The notes below the pieces were generated by a model. That model did not search any database, was not told where the DNA came from, and was given only the letters and a program-made list of their open reading frames with translations. Positions 8,525 through 14,132 of a stretch of DNA of 14,132 nt are shown here, one piece after another (the first letter of the stretch is position 1; every line of letters begins with the position of its first letter). The position numbers were made by a program, and so were the translations under genes. The stretch is taken from assembly GCA_018402095.1 (NCBI GenBank), contig JAGYJO010000024.1, forward strand, positions 1-14,132, given 5' to 3'. Source of the DNA: a bacterium. GTDB taxonomy: Bacteria > Margulisbacteria > Marinamargulisbacteria > SXXA01.

Positions 8525-9211
8525 ATGCGTCGTTATACATATATGTGTCTATGTGTGTTGGGTTTTCTGCTTGCTTCTTGTGAGCCCACGCCTGTTTTGC
8601 GAAATGCGATAGAGAATCACTCTATTGGGGTGCTGTCTGTTGTCTGGAACCCAATGGTTCATGTTGAGGGCCGTGATGCTGTCGTTTCTTTGGGGTCTAG
8701 ACATATTGCGCCGTTAACCGATTCTTTTTTGCGTGGGTTGGTGAATGCTTCCAATAGCTGGGTTCGTGATGCCTCGAGCGTTGCGCTTCAGTCTGCTTTT
8801 GCTTTTTATCCCGATGCGCCACCGCCTAAAAAAGACGGTCTTGCGTTGACGGTTGTCTATGGTTACAAGTGGGTGCTTTTGCAAAACCCGGCGGCGGCCT
8901 TGCATTGGTGCAGCGCATTAAACGTGGATACGGTTTTGACTGCGGTTTTGACGCCCAAAGCTGTTTTTTCTAATAACGATATTGTGGTCACTATGTCTAT
9001 TGATTTGACCGTGTTCAATAGACAAGAAGGTCGTGTTTTTTCTGATAGCTTAGATGTTAAGGTCCCCTTGTCGGAAGAGGCTAAGAAGTGGGTTTTGCGT
9101 GATCCATCACGCTTGCCGAATGTGTTGATTTCTCATGACGTGGTGATGGCGTTGAACACGCTCTATACAGTGCCCGCTGGGGTGAGTACGGGTAATCAAA
9201 ACCTGCAATGA
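8525..9211 (+). CDS. Putative outer-membrane lipoprotein of unknown function
   Basis: The 228-residue product begins with a basic start, a hydrophobic run and the lipobox LLASC, with Cys19 as the expected lipidated residue after signal peptidase II cleavage. The next residue is Glu rather than Asp, so by the Lol rule it should go to the outer membrane. The mature part is a mixed alpha/beta protein of about 210 residues, with regions such as LALTVVYGYKWVLL and DIVVTMSIDLTVFN that alternate like beta strands. I cannot assign a family. The frame also has ATGs at 8426 and 8444, but these would make an over-long, highly basic leader, so I prefer 8525; no start has a clear ribosome site. Its TGA overlaps the ispD ATG (ATGA), so the two are translationally coupled. 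That coupling is positional only and does not prove a role in isoprenoid synthesis. Confidence 0.8.
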   Translation: MRRYTYMCLCVLGFLLASCEPTPVLRNAIENHSIGVLSVVWNPMVHVEGRDAVVSLGSRHIAPLTDSFLRGLVNASNSWVRDASSVALQSAFAFYPDAPPPKKDGLALTVVYGYKWVLLQNPAAALHWCSALNVDTVLTAVLTPKAVFSNNDIVVTMSIDLTVFNRQEGRVFSDSLDVKVPLSEEAKKWVLRDPSRLPNVLISHDVVMALNTLYTVPAGVSTGNQNLQ

Positions 9212-9885
9212 AACTGGGTATTGTATTGCCTGCGGCAGGAACCGCGACCCGATTCGGTGGTGATCTCGGAAAGCTACTGTGGCCTGTTTTGGGTCGCTCT
9301 GTTTTGTCTTGGACTTTGTCTGCTTTAGATGATTATGATTGGGCGTGTTCGTGTCGATTTGTCGTCGCAACGCGTGATCAGGATCGGGATGTGGTGACAC
9401 AACTTGTTTCGGAAACGGTGAGGCATCCTTGGGAAATATGTCTTGGTGGGGCCACGCGTGATGCCTCTGTTCGTGCCGCGGTGCAGGCGTTAGGTGATTG
9501 GCCGACGCATATAATGGTGCATGACGCCGCACGCCCTATGGTGTCTGCCGAGTTGATTGCTCGGTTGCTGGTGCACCCTGAATTGCCATGTGTTATTCCT
9601 GTGATCCCATGTGCAGATACTTTGAAAGAAGTTGTTGGCGGTTACGTGCAACGAACCGTTCCTAGAGACTATCTGTATCGTGTACAAACCCCACAGGTGT
9701 TTCGTGCTGAAGTGTTGCATCACATCTATGCCAATGGGGAACCTTCTGCTGTGACGGATGAGGCTGGCCTTTGTGAACACTTTGGGATTCCTGTGAAAAC
9801 GGTTCTAGGGGATAGTTGTAATATTAAATTAACATTTCAAGATGAGTTGCCTTTTTTGTCCATGTATTTGGCGCGAAAAACGTAA
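9208..9885 (+). CDS. ispD: 2-C-methyl-D-erythritol 4-phosphate cytidylyltransferase
   Basis: IspD transfers CMP from CTP to methylerythritol phosphate, the third step of the MEP route to isoprenoids. All family landmarks are present in 225 residues. These are the nucleotide-binding start VLPAAGTATRFGG with Arg15 and Lys22, GGATRDASVRAA (80-91), VHDAARP with Asp106, RTVPRDYLYRVQTPQVFR (149-166), VTDEAGLCEHFG (182-193) and the substrate-contacting Lys in NIKLT (207). The usual PKQ signature after the first loop reads GKLLWP here, but the Lys is kept. It is a stand-alone IspD with no fused IspF, unlike many alphaproteobacteria; ispF is not in the window. Translation probably depends on coupling to the lipoprotein gene, since no ribosome site stands out before the ATG. 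Confidence 0.96.
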   Translation: MKLGIVLPAAGTATRFGGDLGKLLWPVLGRSVLSWTLSALDDYDWACSCRFVVATRDQDRDVVTQLVSETVRHPWEICLGGATRDASVRAAVQALGDWPTHIMVHDAARPMVSAELIARLLVHPELPCVIPVIPCADTLKEVVGGYVQRTVPRDYLYRVQTPQVFRAEVLHHIYANGEPSAVTDEAGLCEHFGIPVKTVLGDSCNIKLTFQDELPFLSMYLARKT

Positions 9886-10031
9886 GTTATCAGTGTCTTT
9901 GAAAATTTGTTTAGTGGCCAGGAATGTGGGTATTCAGGCGTTCGTTGTTTTGTTCTGTTGTAAAATAGTGTAGGCTCGGCATTTCGAAATCTAGAGTCAA
10001 TTTTATATCGATTTTACTGAAAGGTATGTGG

Positions 10032-11321
10032 ATGTTTTTAAAAATATGCAGCTGTTTTTTAGGCCTTTTTGTGGTGATGTCTGGCGTTGTCCATGGCATC
10101 AATGGTGCGAACCTTATCGGTCTGACCCCACAATCTATAGGTGCTGGTGGCACGGGTATTGCGCTGAATACGGGGTTTGAAAGCTTGGCTAAGAACCCTG
10201 CCTTGATGTCCAAAAATAAAACAACACAGTTTTTTTTGGGTGCGAATTTTGCAGGGTTAGATCCGCAAAGCAGCATTTCTTATAGTGGTCCTGTTGTGAC
10301 AGCGAATACCGGGTTTGTCAGAAATGAAGCGACCTTTTTTGTCATACCCGAAATGGGAATCATGGCGCCTATCACAGATCGTATTACAGCGGGCGTAGGG
10401 TTGTTTGGTACAGCTGGTTTTGGTGTGGACTATAGAAACGAAACAGCAGAAAATGGAATTTTCTCACAACTGAGAACCCATTTTATGTCCTTGCAGTTAA
10501 TTCCCGGGGTTTCCTACGCGGAGGGGCCATGGGCCTTGGGTGTGTCGACCCGTATTACCTATGGGGGACTGAGTCTTTCCGCAATGTTGCCAGATGGTAC
10601 CGGGAATCCGTCGACTATTCAGCAGCGTGGTGGGGGATTTTCGGATACTTTTTCTGCGGGATTTCAGGTGGGTGGTAGCTATGATGTGAATCCGACGACT
10701 GTGTTGGGCGTGAGTTACACAAGCTCTGTTCCGCTGACTTTTAAACGTATTTTTGATTTTGACAGGAATGGCACCTATGATGATTTTAATTTTGAACTGC
10801 CGTCAGAATTGGGTGTTGGTATTTCTAGTCAGCACGGGGACTTTACCTTTTCGACTGATGTGAAGCAGATTTTTTGGTCTGAAACCCAAGGCTTTGGTGC
10901 TATGGGATGGAAAGATCAAACTGTTTTGGCGATGGGTGTTGTGCATGACTGGCTGCCAGGGACCTCTTCTTGGCGTATGGGGTATAACTACTCACCTTCC
11001 GTTGTTGGCGATAAAATGGATTTGAGTGCCAGCAATGGTTATTATGCCTTTGGCAGTGGGCAGTATTTGGATTCCAGTATTGCTTTTTTTAATCTGGTTG
11101 GCTTTGGGCCGGCGCTTGTGGCAGGGCAAAGCTTTACCCTTGGTGCAGATTATCGTTTTAGTCCTTTCTTTAAGCTGGATTTGGCGGCTGAATTTATTTT
11201 GCCGGATACTGTATCCCATTCGGGTAAAACGTCTTTGGCGGGACCTGATGATACGGATGCTGTGTACAGCGCAAAAAATGAAGGGCTTATTGTGTCGGCG
11301 GCGTTGACGTGGGCGTTGTAG
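10032..11321 (+). CDS. OmpP1/FadL/TodX-family outer-membrane protein
   Basis: This family forms beta-barrels that carry long-chain fatty acids or other hydrophobic compounds across the outer membrane. The 429 residues start with a signal peptide (hydrophobic core about 6-18), with cleavage likely around residues 22-26. The mature start, with GLTPQSIGAGGTGIAL followed by SLAKNPALM, matches the N-terminal hatch region of the family (the conserved Gly-rich and NPA motifs). Gly/aromatic-rich alternating strands run to the end. The last strand, VSAALTWAL, ends in Leu rather than the usual terminal Phe or Trp. I prefer ATG 10032, seven bases after GAAAGG, over ATG 10026, which lies too close to that site. 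The substrate cannot be told from sequence. Its 3' end overlaps the convergent pth gene by 35 bases. The 146 bases upstream show no convincing promoter. Confidence 0.88.
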   Translation: MFLKICSCFLGLFVVMSGVVHGINGANLIGLTPQSIGAGGTGIALNTGFESLAKNPALMSKNKTTQFFLGANFAGLDPQSSISYSGPVVTANTGFVRNEATFFVIPEMGIMAPITDRITAGVGLFGTAGFGVDYRNETAENGIFSQLRTHFMSLQLIPGVSYAEGPWALGVSTRITYGGLSLSAMLPDGTGNPSTIQQRGGGFSDTFSAGFQVGGSYDVNPTTVLGVSYTSSVPLTFKRIFDFDRNGTYDDFNFELPSELGVGISSQHGDFTFSTDVKQIFWSETQGFGAMGWKDQTVLAMGVVHDWLPGTSSWRMGYNYSPSVVGDKMDLSASNGYYAFGSGQYLDSSIAFFNLVGFGPALVAGQSFTLGADYRFSPFFKLDLAAEFILPDTVSHSGKTSLAGPDDTDAVYSAKNEGLIVSAALTWAL

Positions 11322-11892
11322 CTGTCGTTGTAGCAAATGCGGCCGCGGTGCGGGTTGCGGCATCTTTCCCCTTGGTGATCCACTGCTGAACCGTTTCTGC
11401 AGCGGCTGCGCAAATTTTGGGTAGTTGCGCTGTCTCCGTTGGGGTGAAGCGACCCAGAACAAATCCGGAGGTGTCATAGCCTTCGGGTTTCGGGCCTATT
11501 CCCATGCGGAGTCTTGTAAAGTTGCTGCCAATATCCCCGACAATGCTGCGCATGCCGTTGTGGGTGCCGGCACTGCCTTTTTCTCTAAATCGTAAGTGGC
11601 CAAATGGGATATCTAGGTCATCGTAGAGTACGACGATGTTTTCGGGTTGGATTTTATAAAAACTCATGGCTGCGGTGACCGCTTTTCCCGAAAGGTTCAT
11701 GTACGTCAGCGGGAAGAGGACGAGGATAGGGCTGTTGCCAAGTGTTCCGCTCACGCATTGGCTATGAAACTTTTCCCGACGGTTCATTGTGCTCATGTTT
11801 GAGAGTAGGGTTTCTCCTGCCATGAAGCCGATGTTGTGGCGTGTTTGTTTGTATTCTGTTCCGGGATTGCCTAGGCAGACGATCAAATGCAT
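11287..11892 (-). CDS. pth: Peptidyl-tRNA hydrolase
   Basis: Pth cleaves peptidyl-tRNA released from stalled ribosomes, recycling tRNA. The 201-residue product has GNPG with the substrate-binding Asn (about 9), the catalytic His in TRHNIGF (about 19), TYMNLSG (about 64-70), YDDLDIPFG with the catalytic Asp, and HNGMRSI. The start is set at the ATG 11892 because MHLIVCLGNPG matches the family N-terminus; the longer open frame upstream does not. The last 25 or so residues are an Ala/Thr/Pro-rich tail without family resemblance, and its final codons lie inside the end of the porin gene. The gene diverges from the membrane-protein/tat cluster, with 75 bases between the starts. Confidence 0.95.
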   Translation of the reverse strand: MHLIVCLGNPGTEYKQTRHNIGFMAGETLLSNMSTMNRREKFHSQCVSGTLGNSPILVLFPLTYMNLSGKAVTAAMSFYKIQPENIVVLYDDLDIPFGHLRFREKGSAGTHNGMRSIVGDIGSNFTRLRMGIGPKPEGYDTSGFVLGRFTPTETAQLPKICAAAAETVQQWITKGKDAATRTAAAFATTTATTPTSTPPTQ

Positions 11893-11967
11893 GACGATGG
11901 TCCATTCTGTGTGAAAATTACCAAAAATTATGGCATGTGTTGCGCTAAATGGTCTATGATGTCCCTC

Positions 11968-12594
11968 ATGAAACTTCTTCGCAATACCTATGATTGGTTG
12001 TTTGGGCAGATTCGGAAAATTCAAAAATCTTTACCGATGATGGTTTCCTTGTTGTTGCTCATGGCATTTGCTTTATCGCTTTGTCTGGAGTATGCCATTC
12101 AATGGGCGATGCGTGGGTCTTTTTTACGTGGTCTTTTCTTGGTTCTTGTTGGCGTGTCTGCTGTTTGGGCGGGCCAAATATTTTTGTACTTTCTCTCTCG
12201 TACAGGGGCTCATGAGAAAAAAAAAGACACACAAGAAAAACAGGCTAAGCAAGACTCTGATTTAAAACAAGAAAAAGAAACTCAGGTATTTCCCTTTGAT
12301 ATATTGGCGGGGCATCATTGTGCTGTTGTCGTTGGGTTTGAACTGCATGCGCCAAAAACATACCTCATTCCCAATGTTATAGGGGTGCTTCCGAAAGAGG
12401 CTGTCAATGGTTCGGAGATAGGTGCTGGGTTGGTTGAGAAAACGGTTGGGCAGTTACGTCACAAGGGGTACCCTATTCAAATACTGAAGCCGGTGAAGTC
12501 TTCTTCAGGGGAGTATGTGCCGTTCATGGGTAACTTCAAACGGGATAAAGTTCGGGTGCATCCCTTTGATCTGGTTTTTGTGAATTGGAACTAA
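11968..12594 (+). CDS. Unrecognised membrane-anchored protein upstream of tatC
   Basis: I do not recognise a family. The 208 residues comprise a basic N-terminus, two membrane segments (about 22-44 and 55-76), a Lys/Glu/Gln-rich linker (82-106) that could be a short coiled coil or flexible spacer, and a folded domain of about 100 residues. Motifs in that domain include PKTYLIPNVIGVLPKEA (around 128-144) and VRVHPFDLVFVNW at the C-terminus. With both ends on the same side of the membrane and the positive-inside rule applied to the N-terminus and the linker, the domain should be cytoplasmic. I chose ATG 11968; in-frame ATGs at 11956 and 11959 and an earlier one at 11887 exist, the last being antisense to pth. 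It ends seven bases before tatC, so it is probably in the tat transcript. A link to Tat export is an inference from position alone. Confidence 0.75.
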   Translation: MKLLRNTYDWLFGQIRKIQKSLPMMVSLLLLMAFALSLCLEYAIQWAMRGSFLRGLFLVLVGVSAVWAGQIFLYFLSRTGAHEKKKDTQEKQAKQDSDLKQEKETQVFPFDILAGHHCAVVVGFELHAPKTYLIPNVIGVLPKEAVNGSEIGAGLVEKTVGQLRHKGYPIQILKPVKSSSGEYVPFMGNFKRDKVRVHPFDLVFVNWN

Positions 12595-12601
12595 GCTTCG
12601 T

Positions 12602-12979
12602 ATGACAGGCGCATCTGTTTCTATTTTTGATCATATTCGAGAGCTGCGGAAACGTTTGTTTCTCAGTGTTGTTGTTGTTTTTGTTGGCTTTGTTGTGGCC
12701 TATGTTTTTTATGACACTTTTATTGCATGGTTGATGCTGCCTTTTGAGAATGCAGGGCAAACGCAATTGATTGTGACCTCTGTTTTTGAGGGGTTTGTCG
12801 CTAAGATGAAGTTTTGTGCTTTGGCCGGGTTTGTGGCGACTTTGCCTTTTCATCTGTATCAGCTTTTGCGATTTGTATTTCCCGGTTTGTCTAAGCGGGA
12901 GCGTCGTGTTGTTTTGGCGTCGGCGATCGCGGGTGGGTTTTTGGCCGTTTTGAGTTTGGTTTTGAGCTATTTTGGTTGA
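12602..12979 (+). pseudogene. tatC: TatC N-terminal part, cut by an in-frame TGA
   Basis: TatC is the core membrane subunit of the twin-arginine translocase, which binds RR signal peptides and exports folded proteins. These 125 residues contain the start motif HIRELRKRL (11-19), helix 1, the following periplasmic loop, helix 2, the cytoplasmic loop with the signal-peptide-binding Glu in GLSKRERR (about 95-102), and most of helix 3, ending SYFG before the TGA at 12977-12979. A normal TatC has six helices and about 240-260 residues, and the rest follows in the same frame. From 12602 to 13321 there are 240 codons, the expected total. Either the gene carries a nonsense codon or a compensating pair of indels, or the sequence contains an error. 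It starts seven bases after the unknown membrane protein, with no obvious ribosome site. Confidence 0.87.
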
Positions 12980-13321
12980 TCTCTTTCACGCATCGACGAT
13001 GACGGGTGGCGGTTTGTTCCTGCGCGTGTTGGTGTTCTGTTGCATTTCGAGCAAAATGTTTTTTATGTCATTAATATGTTGATTTATGGCATGCTTGCGT
13101 TTCAGTTCCCTATTATATTAGAGGTTTTGTTGTTTTTTGGGTGGTTGACGCGTAAGCAACTTTTGGGCGCTTCTCGGTATGTGTTGGTGGGGATATTGGT
13201 GTTGTCTGCTGTTGTCACGCCGCCTGATATTGTCTCTCAGTGTAGTATTGCGATTCCGTTGACGGCGCTGTATTTTTTGTCCATTTTGGTGGCTAAAATT
13301 TTTGGGTGGGGAGACGCCTAA
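12980..13321 (+). pseudogene. tatC: TatC C-terminal part, in the same frame after the TGA
   Basis: This is the rest of TatC. The first 20 codons after the stop give a hydrophilic stretch unlike TatC. From about 13037 the family signal returns: LHFEQNVFYVI, then FQFPIILEVLLFFG (helix 4 and beyond), RYVLVGILVLSAVVTPPD with the TPPD motif typical of TatC, and SQCSIAIPLTALYFLSILVA. A TTG at 13040 is the first possible restart but gives only half a protein, which should not work alone. The alternative frame over 12999-13033 reads a Gly-rich stretch (MTGGGLFLRVL), so two small compensating indels around 12970 and 13035 are as likely as a single nonsense change. It ends one base before the tatB ATG. 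Confidence 0.83.
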
Positions 13322-13322
13322 T

Positions 13323-13490
13323 ATGTTTGGTATTGGCGGCTTGGAATTGATGCTTGTGTTTGTTGTGCTGCTTGTTGTGGTGCGTCCGGAAGACTTGCCT
13401 GGTGTCGTGAGGAAATTAGGGGAGTGGTATGGACAGTTGCAACGGATGTATTATGCGATTTTGGATGAATTGAATCATCCCAGGTCTTAA
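13323..13490 (+). CDS. tatB: Short TatB-like (TatA/TatB family) translocase subunit
   Basis: TatB works with TatC as the receptor complex for twin-arginine signal peptides. The 55-residue product begins MFGIGGLELMLVFVV, matching the TatB start (MFDIGFSELL) including the Glu in the membrane helix. A hinge and the amphipathic helix VRKLGEWYGQLQRM follow. The hinge reads RPEDLP where most TatB proteins have GPxxLP. The product is far shorter than typical TatB (about 90-180 residues), lacking the long cytoplasmic helices, and stops cleanly at TAA. The ATG has a GGGGAGA site about ten bases upstream, inside the end of tatC. Given its size it could be called TatA/E-like, but the start motif favours TatB. 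Confidence 0.8.
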   Translation: MFGIGGLELMLVFVVLLVVVRPEDLPGVVRKLGEWYGQLQRMYYAILDELNHPRS

Positions 13491-13503
13491 CGGAGGTTTG
13501 TTT

Positions 13504-13680
13504 ATGTTGGGTACAACGGAACTTATTGTTATCGGGTTGGTTATTTTTGTTTTATTTGGGGCGTCGGCGATTCCTAAATTTGCCAAATCTTTGGGACAGG
13601 CAAAGAATGAATTTGATAAAGGGTTTAAGACTGGTTCTAGTGCTGACAAAAAAGAGGGTGAGGATGGGCCCTCGGCTTAG
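13504..13680 (+). CDS. tatA: TatA translocase pore subunit
   Basis: TatA oligomerises at the TatBC receptor to let folded proteins cross the inner membrane. The 58 residues show the family plan: a short periplasmic N-terminus with Glu in GTTELIVIG, one membrane helix to about residue 19, the FGASAIPKFAKSLG hinge and amphipathic helix (the Phe-Gly pair at 18-19 is the hallmark), then a Lys/Asp/Glu-rich tail. The ATG at 13504 lies seven bases after a GGAGG ribosome site; a TTG at 13498 is too close to that site. It is the last gene of the cluster, 13 bases after tatB, and is followed by a strong terminator. Usual operons run tatA-B-C; here the order is C-B-A. Confidence 0.93.
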   Translation: MLGTTELIVIGLVIFVLFGASAIPKFAKSLGQAKNEFDKGFKTGSSADKKEGEDGPSA

Positions 13681-13724
13681 TCTGCGGATTCGAAAAAAGG
13701 GGGGGCGTGGCTGCTTTTGTTTTT

Positions 13725-13770
13725 AATGAGCCTTGGAGCGTTACATTCCAAGGCTCATTTTTGTTTTTAT
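13725..13770 (+). terminator. Strong rho-independent terminator after tatA
   Basis: The arms 13725-13737 and 13747-13759 (AATGAGCCTTGGA and its exact complement) form a perfect 13-bp stem with a nine-base loop. A T-rich run with one G and one A (from about 13758 to 13769) follows on the + strand. It lies 44 bases after the tatA stop and ends the unknown-tatC-tatB-tatA transcript. Confidence 0.93.
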
Positions 13771-13899
13771 AAGTTATAGACTTTGGCAAGTGGCGGGGCT
13801 GATGGCTGTATGGCTATCAGTTCTGTAGCTAATACGGGTTCTCGGGGCTCTGTGTTTTGTGTGCGCTCTTCTGTTGTGTTGCTGTTGTGTTTTGTACAA
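13771..13899. other. Gene-free stretch between the tat terminator and the IS630-like element
   Basis: I see no gene here. The + strand is GT-rich like the rest of the host DNA. One modest hairpin is present (13799-13806 with 13813-13820, eight pairs including one G-T), with no T run after it. Base composition changes to A-rich at about 13897-13905, which probably marks the edge of the mobile element. Confidence 0.5.
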
Positions 13900-13968
13900 T
13901 AGCAATAAAGAATTGTTATACTCGTTCCAAAATAGAATCTAGAGAAAGCACCATGAAAATTTCATGAG

Positions 13969-14001
13969 TTTCCTGATAAGGATCATGGGAAAATCAGGAA
14001 A
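13969..14001 (+). promoter_or_regulatory. Hairpin that would hide the transposase ribosome site and start
   Basis: TTTCCTGAT (13969-13977) pairs exactly with ATCAGGAAA (13993-14001) across a 15-base loop. The 3' arm contains the AGGA ribosome-binding bases and the A of the ATG. Such a structure would block translation of messages that read in from outside, a known way for insertion elements to limit transposase. A second palindrome, CATGAAA-A-TTTCATG (13952-13966), lies just upstream and could be a protein-binding site or a competing hairpin. Confidence 0.5.
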
Positions 14002-14132
14002 TGAAACTAAAATTAAGCGACAATGAAGTTCTAGAACTAAAGATTCTGCACCGAGCCGAAAGGGACGGGAAAAAGCGTGATCGCATAAAGGCGATTCTGA
14101 TGTTCAATAAAGGGTACACCGCCGTAGAAATT
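14001..14132 (+). CDS. IS630-family transposase, N-terminal part
   Basis: The first 44 codons run from ATG 14001 to the window end without a stop. The sequence MKLKLSDNEVLELKILHRAE, then KRDRIKAILMFNKGYTAVEI, resembles the N-terminal helix-turn-helix of IS630-family transposases: a basic helix with an RxRIKAI-type core, a Gly-Tyr-Thr turn and a recognition helix. The DDE catalytic domain would lie beyond the edge. No other in-frame start exists, because a TAA at 13977-13979 closes the frame. The codons are A-rich, unlike the GT-rich host genes on the same strand, which fits recent arrival. Whether the element is complete cannot be seen. Confidence 0.78.
   Translation, partial: MKLKLSDNEVLELKILHRAERDGKKRDRIKAILMFNKGYTAVEI

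Larger units (their letters stand above)
13900..14132 (+). mobile_element. Left part of an IS630-like insertion sequence, cut by the window edge
   Basis: The DNA from about 13900 changes from GT-rich to A-rich and leads into a transposase gene reading inward. Members of this family insert at TA. Candidate TA sites in the transition are at 13895-13896 and 13917-13920, but the terminal inverted repeat cannot be fixed because the other end is outside the window. A possible promoter is TTGTAC (13892-13897) with TATACT (13917-13922), although the 19-base spacing is long. Confidence 0.7.

Noticed and set aside
9107..9532. Frame antisense to the lipoprotein end and ispD
   Set aside because: His/Pro-rich shadow of a well-supported gene, without a ribosome site.
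9886..10031. Possible promoter with TAAAAT at 9961-9966 before the porin gene
   Set aside because: No acceptable -35 at the right distance.
11339..11346. GCGGCCGC palindrome near the pth end
   Set aside because: It falls within codons for an Ala-rich tail in locally GC-rich sequence; nothing suggests a functional site.
10992..11477. Arg/Gln-rich frame antisense to the porin and running through pth
   Set aside because: Composition is that of a shadow frame, and both overlapped genes are well supported.
12977..12979. TGA reassigned to a sense codon, which would make tatC whole
   Set aside because: The ATGA overlap between the lipoprotein gene and ispD uses TGA as a normal stop, tryptophans are encoded by TGG, and no other gene in the window has an internal TGA.

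Overview
The window reads as chromosomal DNA of a Gram-negative, probably proteobacterial organism. Supporting signs are an outer-membrane FadL/OmpP1-type protein, a lipoprotein with a good lipobox, a stand-alone IspD (MEP isoprenoid pathway), an AhcY close to proteobacterial forms, an endonuclease-type MutL and a Tat system. I cannot name the genus. The + strand is strikingly rich in G and T whatever the gene orientation, as expected for a leading strand under strong replication-linked mutation bias. Two conserved genes (mutL, tatC) are each interrupted once, and a transposase gene of IS630 type enters at the right edge. This suggests a genome under some decay, or else sequencing errors at those two points.

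Layout. (1) 1-2492, + strand: the 3' part of serA, then ahcY, then an unrecognised 162-residue protein, tightly spaced and probably one transcript. (2) 2517-8240, - strand: an unrecognised gene, mutL (frameshifted), topA and panC, all in one direction. A 13-bp perfect inverted repeat lies where this cluster converges with the first. (3) 8525-11321, + strand: an unknown lipoprotein overlapping ispD by ATGA, then a FadL/OmpP1-like porin. (4) pth on the - strand, whose 3' end overlaps the porin gene's 3' end. (5) 11968-13680, + strand: an unknown two-helix membrane protein, then tatC (split by an in-frame TGA), a very short tatB and tatA, closed by a strong rho-independent terminator. (6) 13760-14132: a gene-free stretch, then the left part of an IS630-like element with the first 44 codons of its transposase.

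How the genes fit together. serA and ahcY link serine/one-carbon metabolism with recycling of S-adenosylhomocysteine. panC makes pantothenate for coenzyme A. mutL and topA are DNA maintenance genes, ispD makes isoprenoid precursors, and pth rescues stalled peptidyl-tRNA. The tat genes encode export of folded proteins, in the unusual order C-B-A. I found no CRISPR array, phage genes, tRNA or rRNA. Nothing here is convincingly a new defence or mobile system. The most interesting points are the two interrupted core genes, the reversed tat order with its unknown membrane partner, and the strand asymmetry.
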